Source: Streptomyces sp. PCS3-D2 (GTDB lineage Bacteria; Actinomycetota; Actinomycetes; Streptomycetales; Streptomycetaceae). Taken from it: a DNA stretch of 64,000 bases. The notes beneath the pieces are model-generated. The model worked only from the letters and a program-made list of their open reading frames with translations. It ran no database searches and was not told the DNA's origin. This document shows, piece after piece, positions 8,888-17,441 of the stretch. A program made the position numbers and the translations under genes. Location of the stretch: positions 1 to 64,000 of the forward strand of contig NZ_CP097801.1 of assembly GCF_000612545.2 (NCBI RefSeq). Reading direction: 5' to 3'. Within the stretch, counting starts at the first letter, position 1, and every line of letters starts with the position of its first letter.

Positions 8888-9490
8888 TCACCAGTTCCTC
8901 GACGACCAGCTGCGCGGCCGTAGACGCTCGCCCTGGGGTCCGAACATGATCAGGTACTCGACCGGACCGCTGGGACTGGCGTTCGCCACCCCGTGCGGGG
9001 TGCGGGTGTCGAACTCGGCGACATCCCCGGGGGTCAGGATGAGGTCCTGGTCGCCGAGGGCGAGCCACAGCCGCCCGTACAGGACGCACAGCCACTCGTG
9101 GCCGTCGTGGGAGACCTGACGGGGCCGCGCGGGCGGGTCCTCAAGGGCGGGCAGGACGTGCTTGTGGGCGTGCAGACCGCCGACGTACCGGGTCAGCGGC
9201 AGCACCGCCTTGTCGTCACCAAAGCTCAGCGGCGCCGTAGCACGCGGCTCGGTCCCGGAGCGGGGCACGGTGCCGGCCAGCTCGTCCAAGGAGACGCCGT
9301 ATTCCTTCGACAGGTGCAGCAGCACCTCCAGGGTGGGCTTGCGCCGGCCGGTCTCGATCCGCGACAGCGTGCTGGTCGAGATGCCGGTCGCGCAGCTGAC
9401 ACCGGCGAGCGTCGCGCCGTAGTGCTCGCGCGCGGCCCGCAACCGGGGCCCCATCGCGGCCAGCGTGCCGTCCACGTCGTCGACTGCCAC
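8888..9490 (-). CDS. XRE-cupin transcriptional regulator
   Basis: 200 residues from a GTG preceded by a well-spaced GGAG. Residues about 8-70 form an XRE helix-turn-helix (LRAAREHYGATLAGVS, then STSTLSRIETGRRKPTL). The C-terminal half is a cupin with HDGHEWLCVLYGRL and the GDVAEFDTRTPHG motif. Such regulators usually sense a small molecule through the cupin and control the neighbouring operon. It is divergent from the epoxide hydrolase gene with 142 bp between starts, so control of that gene is likely. Confidence 0.85.
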   Translation of the reverse strand: MAVDDVDGTLAAMGPRLRAAREHYGATLAGVSCATGISTSTLSRIETGRRKPTLEVLLHLSKEYGVSLDELAGTVPRSGTEPRATAPLSFGDDKAVLPLTRYVGGLHAHKHVLPALEDPPARPRQVSHDGHEWLCVLYGRLWLALGDQDLILTPGDVAEFDTRTPHGVANASPSGPVEYLIMFGPQGERLRPRSWSSRNW

Positions 9491-9632
9491 CCTTCCCGCT
9501 CCTTCTTGCCGTACCGTTCCAGCGCTCTGTCCTGCGATCTTGCCAGAATGGCAACGCTGATCGCACCGAGGGGCCGCCGCGCCGCATGATCGACGGGTAC
9601 CCGCCAGCCGCCCGCGAACCGAGGAGAATCCC

Positions 9633-10619
9633 ATGCAGCCCGAGCCGACCGCCGTACTCCGCCACCGCATTGTCGAAGCCCCGGCCGGGCGCCTGCACCT
9701 GGCCGAGCAGGGCACCGGCCCGCTGGTCCTGCTCGTGCACGGCTTTCCCGAGTCCTGGTACTCCTGGCGCCGCCAGCTCCCGGCCCTCGCCGCGGCCGGG
9801 TACCGGGCAGTGGCGATCGACGTGCGCGGCTACGGCCGCTCCTCCAAGCCGGAGGCGACCGACGCCTACCGAATGCTCGACCTAGTGGAGGACAACGTCG
9901 CCGTCGTGCGCGCCCTCGGCGAGGAGGACGCGGTGATCGTCGGCCACGACTGGGGCTCCAACATCGCCGCCGCCTCCGCCCTGCTGCACCCCGGAGTCTT
10001 CCGCGCGGTCGGCCTGCTGAGCGTCCCGTACGCGCCGCCCGGCGGCCCGCGCCCGACCGACGTCTTCGGCCAGATCGGCGGCCCTGAGCAGGAGTTCTAC
10101 GTCTCCTACTTCCAGGAGCCCGGCCGCGCCGAGGCGGAGATCGAGCCCGACGTACGGAACTGGCTCGCCGGCTTCTACGCGGCCCTGTCCGCCGACACCA
10201 TGCCCGCCGAGGGCGAACCCGACCCGCACTTCGTCTCCCGCGGCTGTCAGCTGCGCGACCGCTTCCCCGCCGGCCCGCTCCCGGCATGGTTGAGCGAGGA
10301 AGACCTCGACATCTACGCCGCGGAGTTCGAGCGCACCGGTCTGACCGGCGCCCTCAACCGCTACCGCAACATGGACCGCGACTGGGCAGACCTCGCCCCC
10401 CACCGGGGAGCCCCGATCAAACAGCCCGCCTTGTTCGTCGGCGGCGCACTGGACGCGTCCACCACCTGGATGGCCGACGCCATCGACGCCTACCCCACCA
10501 CCCTCCCCGCCCTGTCCGCCTCCCACCTCCTGGACGGCTGCGGCCACTGGATCCAGCAGGAACGCCCCAACGAGGTCAACCGCCTGCTGACCGACTGGCT
10601 CGCCACCCTCCAGGACTGA
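9633..10619 (+). CDS. Epoxide hydrolase, alpha/beta-hydrolase fold
   Basis: 328 residues, the normal family length, with an ATG after a GAGGAGA site. Visible motifs are the oxyanion HGFPESW (residues 36-42), the nucleophile Asp106 in GHDWGS, and the catalytic His in GCGHWIQQERP near residue 303, where the 'QERP' is typical of epoxide hydrolases. Cap-domain tyrosines lie between residues 150 and 250. It opens epoxides to vicinal diols. The divergent XRE-cupin gene suggests inducible expression; the natural substrate is unknown. Confidence 0.88.
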   Translation: MQPEPTAVLRHRIVEAPAGRLHLAEQGTGPLVLLVHGFPESWYSWRRQLPALAAAGYRAVAIDVRGYGRSSKPEATDAYRMLDLVEDNVAVVRALGEEDAVIVGHDWGSNIAAASALLHPGVFRAVGLLSVPYAPPGGPRPTDVFGQIGGPEQEFYVSYFQEPGRAEAEIEPDVRNWLAGFYAALSADTMPAEGEPDPHFVSRGCQLRDRFPAGPLPAWLSEEDLDIYAAEFERTGLTGALNRYRNMDRDWADLAPHRGAPIKQPALFVGGALDASTTWMADAIDAYPTTLPALSASHLLDGCGHWIQQERPNEVNRLLTDWLATLQD

Positions 10620-10816
10620 ACCAGGCGGGCTGTCTGGGCAGCTTGGGGGTGCGTTTCGGGTGGCCGCGCCGAGGGCGCGTATGGCGGTCTGCTCGATGGT
10701 GCCGAACAGTCGCACCACACGTACTCCACCACGGCAGTGACAACAAGCATGCCTATGTGACAACCATCGTGCCCCGGCTCATGCGGCTCTGCCGGGAGCG
10801 GGGCCGGTGGCGGGGG

Positions 10817-11371
10817 TCAGAAGGAGACGTCGAAGTAGTCGATGTCGGTGAACTCGACCCGGAGCTGGTCGGCGCGGGTGCCGCCGTCCTTGAAGTAGAT
10901 CTCCTGCAAGCCCTCGGCGACGATCGCGCGCAGGTCGCGGTCGGCGGCGCCTCGGGCTCGGGCGTCGAAGAGACGCTGGGCGTATGCGGGCGGGAGGTGG
11001 ACGGTCAGGCGGCGGACCCGTCCGTCGTCGGTGGTGCCGATGGGTGCGGTGTAGCCGAAGCGGGCGCGGGTCTCGACGGTGATGCCGGTGCTGGTGGCGG
11101 CTTCCTTGCGGCGGCGGCCGCGGACCACGGGCTGCCAGCGGGCGCGTACGGCCGTGTCGATGCGGGTGGCGACCGGCTTGGGCGGGGTTTTGCGGTCGCC
11201 CTTGCGGTAGCGCTCGACGGACCGCTGGCTGACGCCGAGTTCGGCGGCGACCGCGCGGGTGGTCCCCAGCTGCTTGAGCAGGAAGTTGATCTGGCCCTTG
11301 AGGGTCTTGGGCGGGGCCTTGGTGAAGGCCTCCTGGTCGGCGCGGCCGATGGCGTCCTCGATCTCTCCCAC
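10817..11371 (-). CDS. tpg: Telomere terminal protein Tpg
   Basis: 184 residues, the exact size of classical Streptomyces Tpg. It starts MGEIEDAI, has the helix-turn-helix AVAAELGVSQRSVERY (residues 40-55), the conserved block STGITVETRARFGYTAPIGTTD and the C-terminal FTDIDYF. Tpg primes and is covalently bound to the 5' ends of linear Streptomyces replicons, working with Tap. It is the second gene of the tap-tpg operon, 90 bp after tap. This is strong evidence that the DNA belongs to a linear chromosome or plasmid. Confidence 0.95.
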   Translation of the reverse strand: MGEIEDAIGRADQEAFTKAPPKTLKGQINFLLKQLGTTRAVAAELGVSQRSVERYRKGDRKTPPKPVATRIDTAVRARWQPVVRGRRRKEAATSTGITVETRARFGYTAPIGTTDDGRVRRLTVHLPPAYAQRLFDARARGAADRDLRAIVAEGLQEIYFKDGGTRADQLRVEFTDIDYFDVSF

Positions 11372-11422
11372 AGCGGTTCAGCTCCTGACAGGTGTCCGGG
11401 TCGTGCACGGTGAGCGGTCGGT

Positions 11423-11457
11423 GAGCCGTGGCCTCCGGTCGCGGGAGGCCACGGCTC
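11423..11457. terminator. Perfect 14-bp hairpin between tap and tpg
   Basis: Arms 11423-11436 and 11444-11457 are perfect complements with a 7-nt loop, starting 4 bp after the tap stop and ending about 50 bp before the tpg start. It may be a terminator, attenuator or mRNA-processing/stability hairpin that sets the Tap:Tpg ratio. Confidence 0.65.
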
Positions 11458-11461
11458 GGTG

Positions 11462-13531
11462 TTATTCGCCGTCGTCGAGGACGGCGTCGCCGCCCTTGAT
11501 GTGGCGGGCGGGGTTGAGGCCCTTCTCCATCAGGTCCACCGCCCACGCCATCTCCTGCACCCCTTCCAGCTTGGCCAGCCCGGGGGTCGGGCCGAGGCGG
11601 AAGCCGCCCATCAGCGACTTGCCCGACGCCGCGTACGGCAGGAAGTCCAGCGGCGAGGCGCCGGGGCTGGGGTAGACGACGCAGTCGGAGAGCACCGCGA
11701 GCGGATACAGGCCGGTCAGCTTCACCATGTTGGCGAGCTTGCGGTGCATGTTGACCCGCGCCTTCGAGATCACGGCCGCCCGAATGTCGGGGCGCCATGT
11801 GGGGCGCTGCATGGCAGGCCAGGGGTCGCCGTCGCGGTAGGTGCGCCCCTGGGGGCGTTCACGGAGTTTGCCGATGCCGCCCTTGACCGTGGCCTTGATC
11901 GCCGCGAGGACAGCGGCCATCGCCGGGTCGGTCTGCTTGTGGTGCTCCATCGCCGCCAGGAACTCCGCGTCCGTGAGGTCGGCGGTGACGCCGAGGTCGG
12001 CGAGGGTCTCCAGGTACGCGGTCTTGAGCCGGTCGTGCCACGGGTCGAGGTACGCCCCGGTCTCGCGGCGCAGGTAGGCCTCAATCGGCTGGACGTCGTG
12101 GCCGAGTTCCTGGGCGTAGGCGAGGGTGTGGGTCTGGTACCAGGCAGGTCCCGTCGGCCGGGTGCCGTCCGGGGTGAACGGCGACGGCAGACGCGGGTCG
12201 AGTTCGATGCCGGAGAGGTCCGCCAGCCAGGAGCCGGGGATCTTCTTGTTGAACACCGGCCCGTGGAAGTGGTCGGGTGCCGACAGGCCCACCGTCAGCC
12301 GAGCGGCGGCCGCGAGGAACGCGGTGTTCAGGTCCAGGCCGACCGCGTACGGCAGCAGGCACTCCTCGTCGGAGAGGAGGGCGGGGTCGCGGACCCACTG
12401 GTAGGCCTCCTCGTTCAGGAAACCCCCGCTCCAGCCCGAGCGGACGACGACCGGGTGTTCGCCGATCGCCTCCGGGGGCGCCGGGTCCATCGGGTCCGTT
12501 CCGAGGCTGCCGGGATTGTGGCCCGAGATCCAGGTGCCGTTCTCCTGCACGGCCCGGGTGGGCGGGCGGAGCGCGGTCATCAGCTCCAGCCCGGAGACGG
12601 CGGTGGAGCCGCGCGGGGTGATGACCCGCTGGGCGTAGACGCCGAGGACGCGGGCGATGTCGGCCGGGGCCAGTTCGGCGACGCCGGGCCAGGAGCGGGT
12701 GTCGAGGGCGTCCCAGGACAGGACCGCGAGCTGCACGCACTGCCGCGCGTTCCCCTGGGCCTTGCGGTAGATCCGCGCCCACGGGCCGAAACCGCGCTGC
12801 GTGAGCTGCCACTTCGCCTTCCCGATCTGCTTCACCACCGGGTGATCGTCGGCGAGCCGCAGGGAGCGGCGCTCCTCACGGCCCTCCAGCCGTTCGGGGA
12901 GGCCGAGCTTCACGGCGGCGGAGGCGGTGAGGACGATCAGCGGGTCGGAGTCCTTGCCGTTGCGGTTCAGACGCGCAGCACCGAGACCGGACTCCTTCAG
13001 CGTCCACTCCACCAACTCCGTGATGGTGGTGGCGGGGCAGTCCAGCACGACCCCGCCTGCGGCGTACGCGTTGCCGTCGCCGTCGAGGACGGCGAGCGGG
13101 CCGTGGGGGAAGCGGGGATCGGCCGGGGTGGTGGGTTTGGCGGCCTTCTTCGCGGCGGGGCGCCGTGACGTCGCCGCCGGACGGACCGGGGCCTCGGCAA
13201 CGGCCGGGCTGACGGGCTCCGCTGACGGGGCGGCCGGTGCGGGCGTGCCGGACAGCGAGGCGGGGACGGGCGGGTTCGGGCGGGTGGGGTGCTGGGTGGC
13301 CCAGCCGTCGAGCAGCCGCTGGTAGGCCTGACGGCGCGGCGGGCGGGGTTCGGAGCGTCCTGCTTCCCAGTTCTTCACCGACTGGGTCGTGGTCTGCAGG
13401 ACCTGGGCGAGACGGGCCTGGGTGATACCGGCCGCCTCGCGCAGCCGGGCACGCTCCGCCGGCGGCGGCATCTCGGGCTCACCAGTCAGCAGGGCATCCA
13501 CGGCCGCGAACAGCTCATCCTCGGTTGGCAT
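11462..13531 (-). CDS. tap: Telomere-associated protein Tap
   Basis: 689 residues, slightly shorter than the ~740 residues typical of chromosomal Tap. The N-terminus is an XRE-type helix-turn-helix (LREAAGITQARLAQVLQ, residues about 30-60). A Pro/Ala-rich linker follows (residues 85-145), then the large conserved domain ending DFLPYAASGKSLMGGFRLG. Tap binds telomere DNA folded at the 3' overhang and recruits Tpg for end patching. The start has an AGGG site 7 bp upstream. The order tap then tpg in one transcription unit is as in known linear replicons. Confidence 0.93.
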   Translation of the reverse strand: MPTEDELFAAVDALLTGEPEMPPPAERARLREAAGITQARLAQVLQTTTQSVKNWEAGRSEPRPPRRQAYQRLLDGWATQHPTRPNPPVPASLSGTPAPAAPSAEPVSPAVAEAPVRPAATSRRPAAKKAAKPTTPADPRFPHGPLAVLDGDGNAYAAGGVVLDCPATTITELVEWTLKESGLGAARLNRNGKDSDPLIVLTASAAVKLGLPERLEGREERRSLRLADDHPVVKQIGKAKWQLTQRGFGPWARIYRKAQGNARQCVQLAVLSWDALDTRSWPGVAELAPADIARVLGVYAQRVITPRGSTAVSGLELMTALRPPTRAVQENGTWISGHNPGSLGTDPMDPAPPEAIGEHPVVVRSGWSGGFLNEEAYQWVRDPALLSDEECLLPYAVGLDLNTAFLAAAARLTVGLSAPDHFHGPVFNKKIPGSWLADLSGIELDPRLPSPFTPDGTRPTGPAWYQTHTLAYAQELGHDVQPIEAYLRRETGAYLDPWHDRLKTAYLETLADLGVTADLTDAEFLAAMEHHKQTDPAMAAVLAAIKATVKGGIGKLRERPQGRTYRDGDPWPAMQRPTWRPDIRAAVISKARVNMHRKLANMVKLTGLYPLAVLSDCVVYPSPGASPLDFLPYAASGKSLMGGFRLGPTPGLAKLEGVQEMAWAVDLMEKGLNPARHIKGGDAVLDDGE

Positions 13532-13648
13532 ACGCCAACCCTAGCATGCCTTAACCCCAGATTCCTACATTTCTTAGCCTTGGATTTAACCTTGGTTGAT
13601 TGTTCTGGACGCGAGCGCGGGGTGGCGGTGCGTGTTGACCTCTCGCAG

Positions 13649-13707
13649 CGAAGGTTGAGCGTTGTCATCGAAGGTTGGTGACCGCTAGGTTTTCTCACCG
13701 AAGGTTG
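13649..13707. repeat. Three direct repeats of CGAAGGTTG before the TnsA-like gene
   Basis: Copies start at 13649, 13669 and 13699, spaced 20 and 30 bp, with partly conserved flanks (TC-x-x-CGAAGGTTGAG). A related ACCTTGG lies further left, near 13590. Helically phased repeats next to a TnsA gene resemble transposase-binding sites at a Tn7-like end. They also sit in the divergent promoter region of tap, so an operator role is possible. Confidence 0.55.
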
Positions 13708-13741
13708 AGTGATCGTTTGAGGCTGACTGCCTGGGGAGACG

Positions 13742-14758
13742 GTGGGGGAACCGGTAGGCGCGTACGGCGATCCTGCGCTGAGCGCCTTTGACCTGGACTT
13801 CTTCGACAGCGGTCGGCGTCGACGCATTGCGCTGGGATCCGGGTGGGATGTCCGGTTCGAGGACGTAGCGCCTGTACGCGGGTTCCGGTGGAACAAGGGT
13901 GGCCGCGGCTTCGCGGGCTGGTATTACACGGTGACCACGGGCAGTCATGTGGGCTACGAGTCGTGGCTGGAGCGGGACCGGCTGATCCCGCTGGACTTCG
14001 TCCCAGATGTGGTGGGGATCGCCTCACAGCCGTTCTGGCTTCACTGGCGCGACGCGGAAGCGAAGCGGCGGCATGCGCCCGACTACTTCGTACGGCTGGC
14101 CGACGGACGTGCCCGGGTGGTCGATGTCCGCGCCGAGGACGATGTCGACGAGCGGACCGCGGAAGCGTTCGCCGCTACCGAGCGGGCCTGTTCGGCGGTG
14201 GGCTGGGAGTACGCGCACGTCGGTGTTCCGGATCCGGTGTTCATGGCGAACGTGCGGTGGCTGGCCCGCTACCGGCACGGCCGGTGCGGCCGTGAGAGCG
14301 CCATCGCTGAGCGCCTGGTGGAGGTTTTCCGGCAGCCTCAGGAACTGCGGGCAGGAGCCGAAGCGGTGGGGAACGTTCTGCGCGTCCTGCCTGTCCTGTT
14401 CCACCTGCTCTGGAAGGGGGCACTTCGCGCTGACCTTGGTGGTGCTCTGCTGAGCAGTGGCACGGTGGTCCACACGTCGGAAGGTCATGTCGTCGGGCTG
14501 CAGCGGCGAGCCGGGGGCCACGGCCTGCTTCGGCCGAGGTCGGGCATGCACGGTGATGGGAGTCAGATGCGCAAGCTGTCGAGGCCGGCAACGGTCGGTG
14601 TGGGCGATCGGGTGCGGTTCGCCGGCCAGGTCCGGGCGGTGCTCGCGGTGTCCGCTCGTGCGGTGACGCTGAGTGCGTTGTGGCAAACCGGATCTCGTTC
14701 GAATCCTGCGGTGCGGGTGATCATTCGGGCAGAGATGTCAGTGCGGTCGTGGGCATGA
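13742..14758 (+). CDS. TnsA-like endonuclease fused to a truncated TnsB-like N-terminus
   Basis: 338 residues. Residues about 40-185 match the TnsA-like endonuclease pattern used by Tn7-type heteromeric transposases: YESWLERDRL (Glu near the start), SQPFWLHW, HAPDYFVRLADG and VVDVRAEDD. From about residue 270 the sequence (TVGVGDRVRFAGQVRAVL) looks like the start of the TnsB-type subunit, normally a separate gene, and homology stops near 14690 where IS5-type DNA begins. So the TnsA and TnsB reading frames seem merged and TnsB is lost. Confidence 0.65.
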   Translation: MGEPVGAYGDPALSAFDLDFFDSGRRRRIALGSGWDVRFEDVAPVRGFRWNKGGRGFAGWYYTVTTGSHVGYESWLERDRLIPLDFVPDVVGIASQPFWLHWRDAEAKRRHAPDYFVRLADGRARVVDVRAEDDVDERTAEAFAATERACSAVGWEYAHVGVPDPVFMANVRWLARYRHGRCGRESAIAERLVEVFRQPQELRAGAEAVGNVLRVLPVLFHLLWKGALRADLGGALLSSGTVVHTSEGHVVGLQRRAGGHGLLRPRSGMHGDGSQMRKLSRPATVGVGDRVRFAGQVRAVLAVSARAVTLSALWQTGSRSNPAVRVIIRAEMSVRSWA

Positions 14759-15050
14759 AGAAACGGGCCCCTTGGTAGTGACGTGGTTGTTGAGGCCGGT
14801 CACGAGCAAGGAGACCCGTTGTGCGACGAGTTGACCATCCCTGCTGTACCCGCGTCCACCACGGTCATCCCTGAGTGTGACTGCTACGTGCACAGGTTCG
14901 GTTCGATCGCTCCGGGACGGCGGGCGCGGTGCTATCCGAGTGACATGACGGACGCGGAGTGGGCCGAGGTCCGTGCCGCGATGCCGGTACCGGCCTGGCT
15001 GCTCAAGCGGGGCGGGCGTCCGGAGGCGTACTGCCACCGCGAGATGCTCG

Positions 15051-16792
15051 ACCAATGCCACGAAGTTAAGGATTCCGTGGTGGCGTCAAGGCGTCGGGGA
15101 GGGTGAGCCTGTAGGTGTTCGGCGCGGTGCGGATGAGCCGGCCGTTGCGGGCCCAGTAGCAGAGTTGCGCGGTGAGGCTGCTGAGGGGGCGCCCAGAGGC
15201 GGGGAGTCCAAGATGTCGCGCGATGTCCCGGGTGTGCATGGCCTGGTTGGAGTTCGCGGCCATGAGCTGGCAGAGCTGGCCCCAGCGGCCGGAGAGGGTC
15301 CGGCTCGGGTCCTGCGCGCTGGGCAGGGCTGGTGGGTGCACGGTGATCTCGATGGCGGTGATCGGGGTGCTGTCGCGTGGACGCCCGTCGCGGTTCCAGA
15401 TGTTGTAGCGGGAGGTTCCGCACTTGACGATGCGGGCGGACAGTCGCAGTCGGCGCCCGGGAAGCAACGCGTGCAGGACGCGGGCGCCGATGTGTCCGAC
15501 CAGGTCGGAGTGGTTGCTCGGCCCACAGGCCGCGGCCGTCCCGACCAGGCTGACGACAGTGTCACGGGCGGCCTCCAGGGCGACGGTGAAGCTGGCCCGG
15601 TCGGGATCGCAGCCGGGCACCGTCTCCACCGCGGTCACCATGACCGAGCGCAGGGCCTGGTAGAGAGTGAGCAGTCCCCACATCTCCTGGTTGAGGCCCA
15701 CTGGGTCCTTCGACCGTAGAACTCGGCCCTTGAGCAGGGTATGACGCAACGCCAGGTAGGTGATCTCGATCTCCCAGCGCTCGTGGTAGAGACGCACCAG
15801 GTGGTCAGCTGGATCGGTGCGGTGGTCGTGGAGCGTGGTCAGCAGGCGGTAGGTGCCGCCGAAGTCGCCTCCGTCGGCAGTGCGGGCCCGGATCTCGGCC
15901 TCGATCACCCGCAGCGACAGGCCCCCGATCCGGGTCAGGTAGGAGCCGTCGGGCAGCAGCGCCAGCACGGGCGGTCGTCGGGTGCTGGTGGCGCGAATCA
16001 GGAACTGCGCTCCCTGAGCTGCGATGTCTGTGAGCAGTTCGTTGCTGTCGAAGGCGCGATCGGCGAGGAGGAGCATGTCCGAGGTCAGGTGGCCGACCAG
16101 GTCGTGGGCGTAGTCGGTCTCGCCCTTGGAGGCGGGGCCGAAGACCGCGGCTATCAGGCCGCGGGTGCCGGTTTCGCACAGGGTCAAGAGCATCAGCCGG
16201 GGGAAGCCCGCCGGCCCGTGGCGCCGTTCGGTGCGGCCGAGCCAGGACCGGTTGCGCTCGTGGTCGGGAACGTTCAGGCTCCCGCAGCCGTCGAAGGCGA
16301 CCGTGCGCCAGCGTCGGTAGCGCACTCCGGGCGTGGACGGCTGGCCCAGCGGTCCGGCCAGCACGTCGAACAGTCGCTTGAGCGGGGCCACCCCGACTCG
16401 CCGACGCAGATCGCGAAGCGCCTTCTCTGAGGGCTGCGGCACCCGGACGGCCAGTCTGGCCGCGAGTTTGCCCCACACCAGACCGGTGCCCAGATGCTCA
16501 AACAGCGCGAGTGCGAGCACGAAGTACACCCCAACGCGCGAGGGGAGGCTGCGCAGTCGTCGCTCGCGCGCCCCGGTCTCGTCCAGCACTGCATCCACCA
16601 ACTCGGGTGGGATGACCTGGCTTAACTCACCGATGTGACCGGGCGCGAACACGTCGCCGCCCGTGACAGACTGGGCCACTGAGCCTCTGCTTCCTCAGGA
16701 AGATCTTGGTCGATCCCCTGGATAGCAGAGGCCCATCCCACATCTCGCCCACCCTTGACATCACCGTTGAACGCTTAACGTCGTGGCATTGG
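15051..16792 (-). mobile_element. IS4-family insertion sequence, 1742 bp, complete
   Basis: Ends are CCAATGCCACGAAGTTAAG at the left and its inverse with one mismatch at the right (19-bp inverted repeats, 15051-15069 and 16774-16792). ATGCTCGA is duplicated directly at 15043-15050 and 16793-16800. It contains one transposase gene on the minus strand and looks intact. Confidence 0.92.
15066..16679 (-). CDS. IS4-family transposase
   Basis: 537 residues. An N-terminal transposase domain (residues about 20-110) is followed by the DDE core: FDGCGSLNVPD (first Asp), LLADRAFDSNE (second Asp), and the signature YHERWEIEITYLALR, i.e. Y-x2-R-x3-E with Arg at the usual Lys position. The C-terminal ~150 residues are an accessory region. 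It fills the element almost from end to end. The intact frame and clear target duplication suggest fairly recent movement. Confidence 0.92.
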   Translation of the reverse strand: MAQSVTGGDVFAPGHIGELSQVIPPELVDAVLDETGARERRLRSLPSRVGVYFVLALALFEHLGTGLVWGKLAARLAVRVPQPSEKALRDLRRRVGVAPLKRLFDVLAGPLGQPSTPGVRYRRWRTVAFDGCGSLNVPDHERNRSWLGRTERRHGPAGFPRLMLLTLCETGTRGLIAAVFGPASKGETDYAHDLVGHLTSDMLLLADRAFDSNELLTDIAAQGAQFLIRATSTRRPPVLALLPDGSYLTRIGGLSLRVIEAEIRARTADGGDFGGTYRLLTTLHDHRTDPADHLVRLYHERWEIEITYLALRHTLLKGRVLRSKDPVGLNQEMWGLLTLYQALRSVMVTAVETVPGCDPDRASFTVALEAARDTVVSLVGTAAACGPSNHSDLVGHIGARVLHALLPGRRLRLSARIVKCGTSRYNIWNRDGRPRDSTPITAIEITVHPPALPSAQDPSRTLSGRWGQLCQLMAANSNQAMHTRDIARHLGLPASGRPLSSLTAQLCYWARNGRLIRTAPNTYRLTLPDALTPPRNP

Positions 16793-17441
16793 ATGCTCGA
16801 CGCTGTGCGCTACCTGGTCGACAACGGCGTGAAGTGGATGGCCATGCCGGTCGACTTCCCGTACTGGCGGGCTGTCTACGACTTCTTCCGCCGCTGGCGG
16901 ACCTGCGACTACGTACGTGAACTGCACGAACGCCTGCGCCGCACGGCGAGACAACGCTCAGGCCGCAACACTGAGCCCAGCGCGGGCATCATCGACAGTC
17001 AGTCGGTCGACGCCTCCGAGACCGTCGCCGAGGACAGCCGCGGATACGACGGCGGCAAGTCACGTGACGGACGCAAGCGTCACATCCTGACCGACACCGA
17101 CGGTCTGCTGCTGGAAGTGACCGTGACCACGGCCGACGTGCACGACTCCAAAGCCGCCCCCGCGCTGCTGGAGACGTATCTGGACCAGCCGGGCCGGCTG
17201 CTGAAGCTGGTGTGGGTCGACAGTGCCTACCAGGGCCCCGCACTGGCCGAGGCGTTCGCCCGCCACGGGGTGCGCGTCGAGGTCGTACGCCGCTCCGACG
17301 GGCAGCGCGGCTTCGTCGTCCTGGCCCGCAGGTGGGTGGTGGAGCGCACGCTGAGCTGGCTGGCCCGCTCACGCCGCCTCAACCGCGACCACGAACGACG
17401 CCTCGATCACCACGCGGCGATGGTGTGGTGGGCCGCCGTGA

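Noticed and set aside
12081-12812. Alternative long frame inside tap
   Set aside because: Arg/Pro/Gly-rich shadow of the Tap reading frame.
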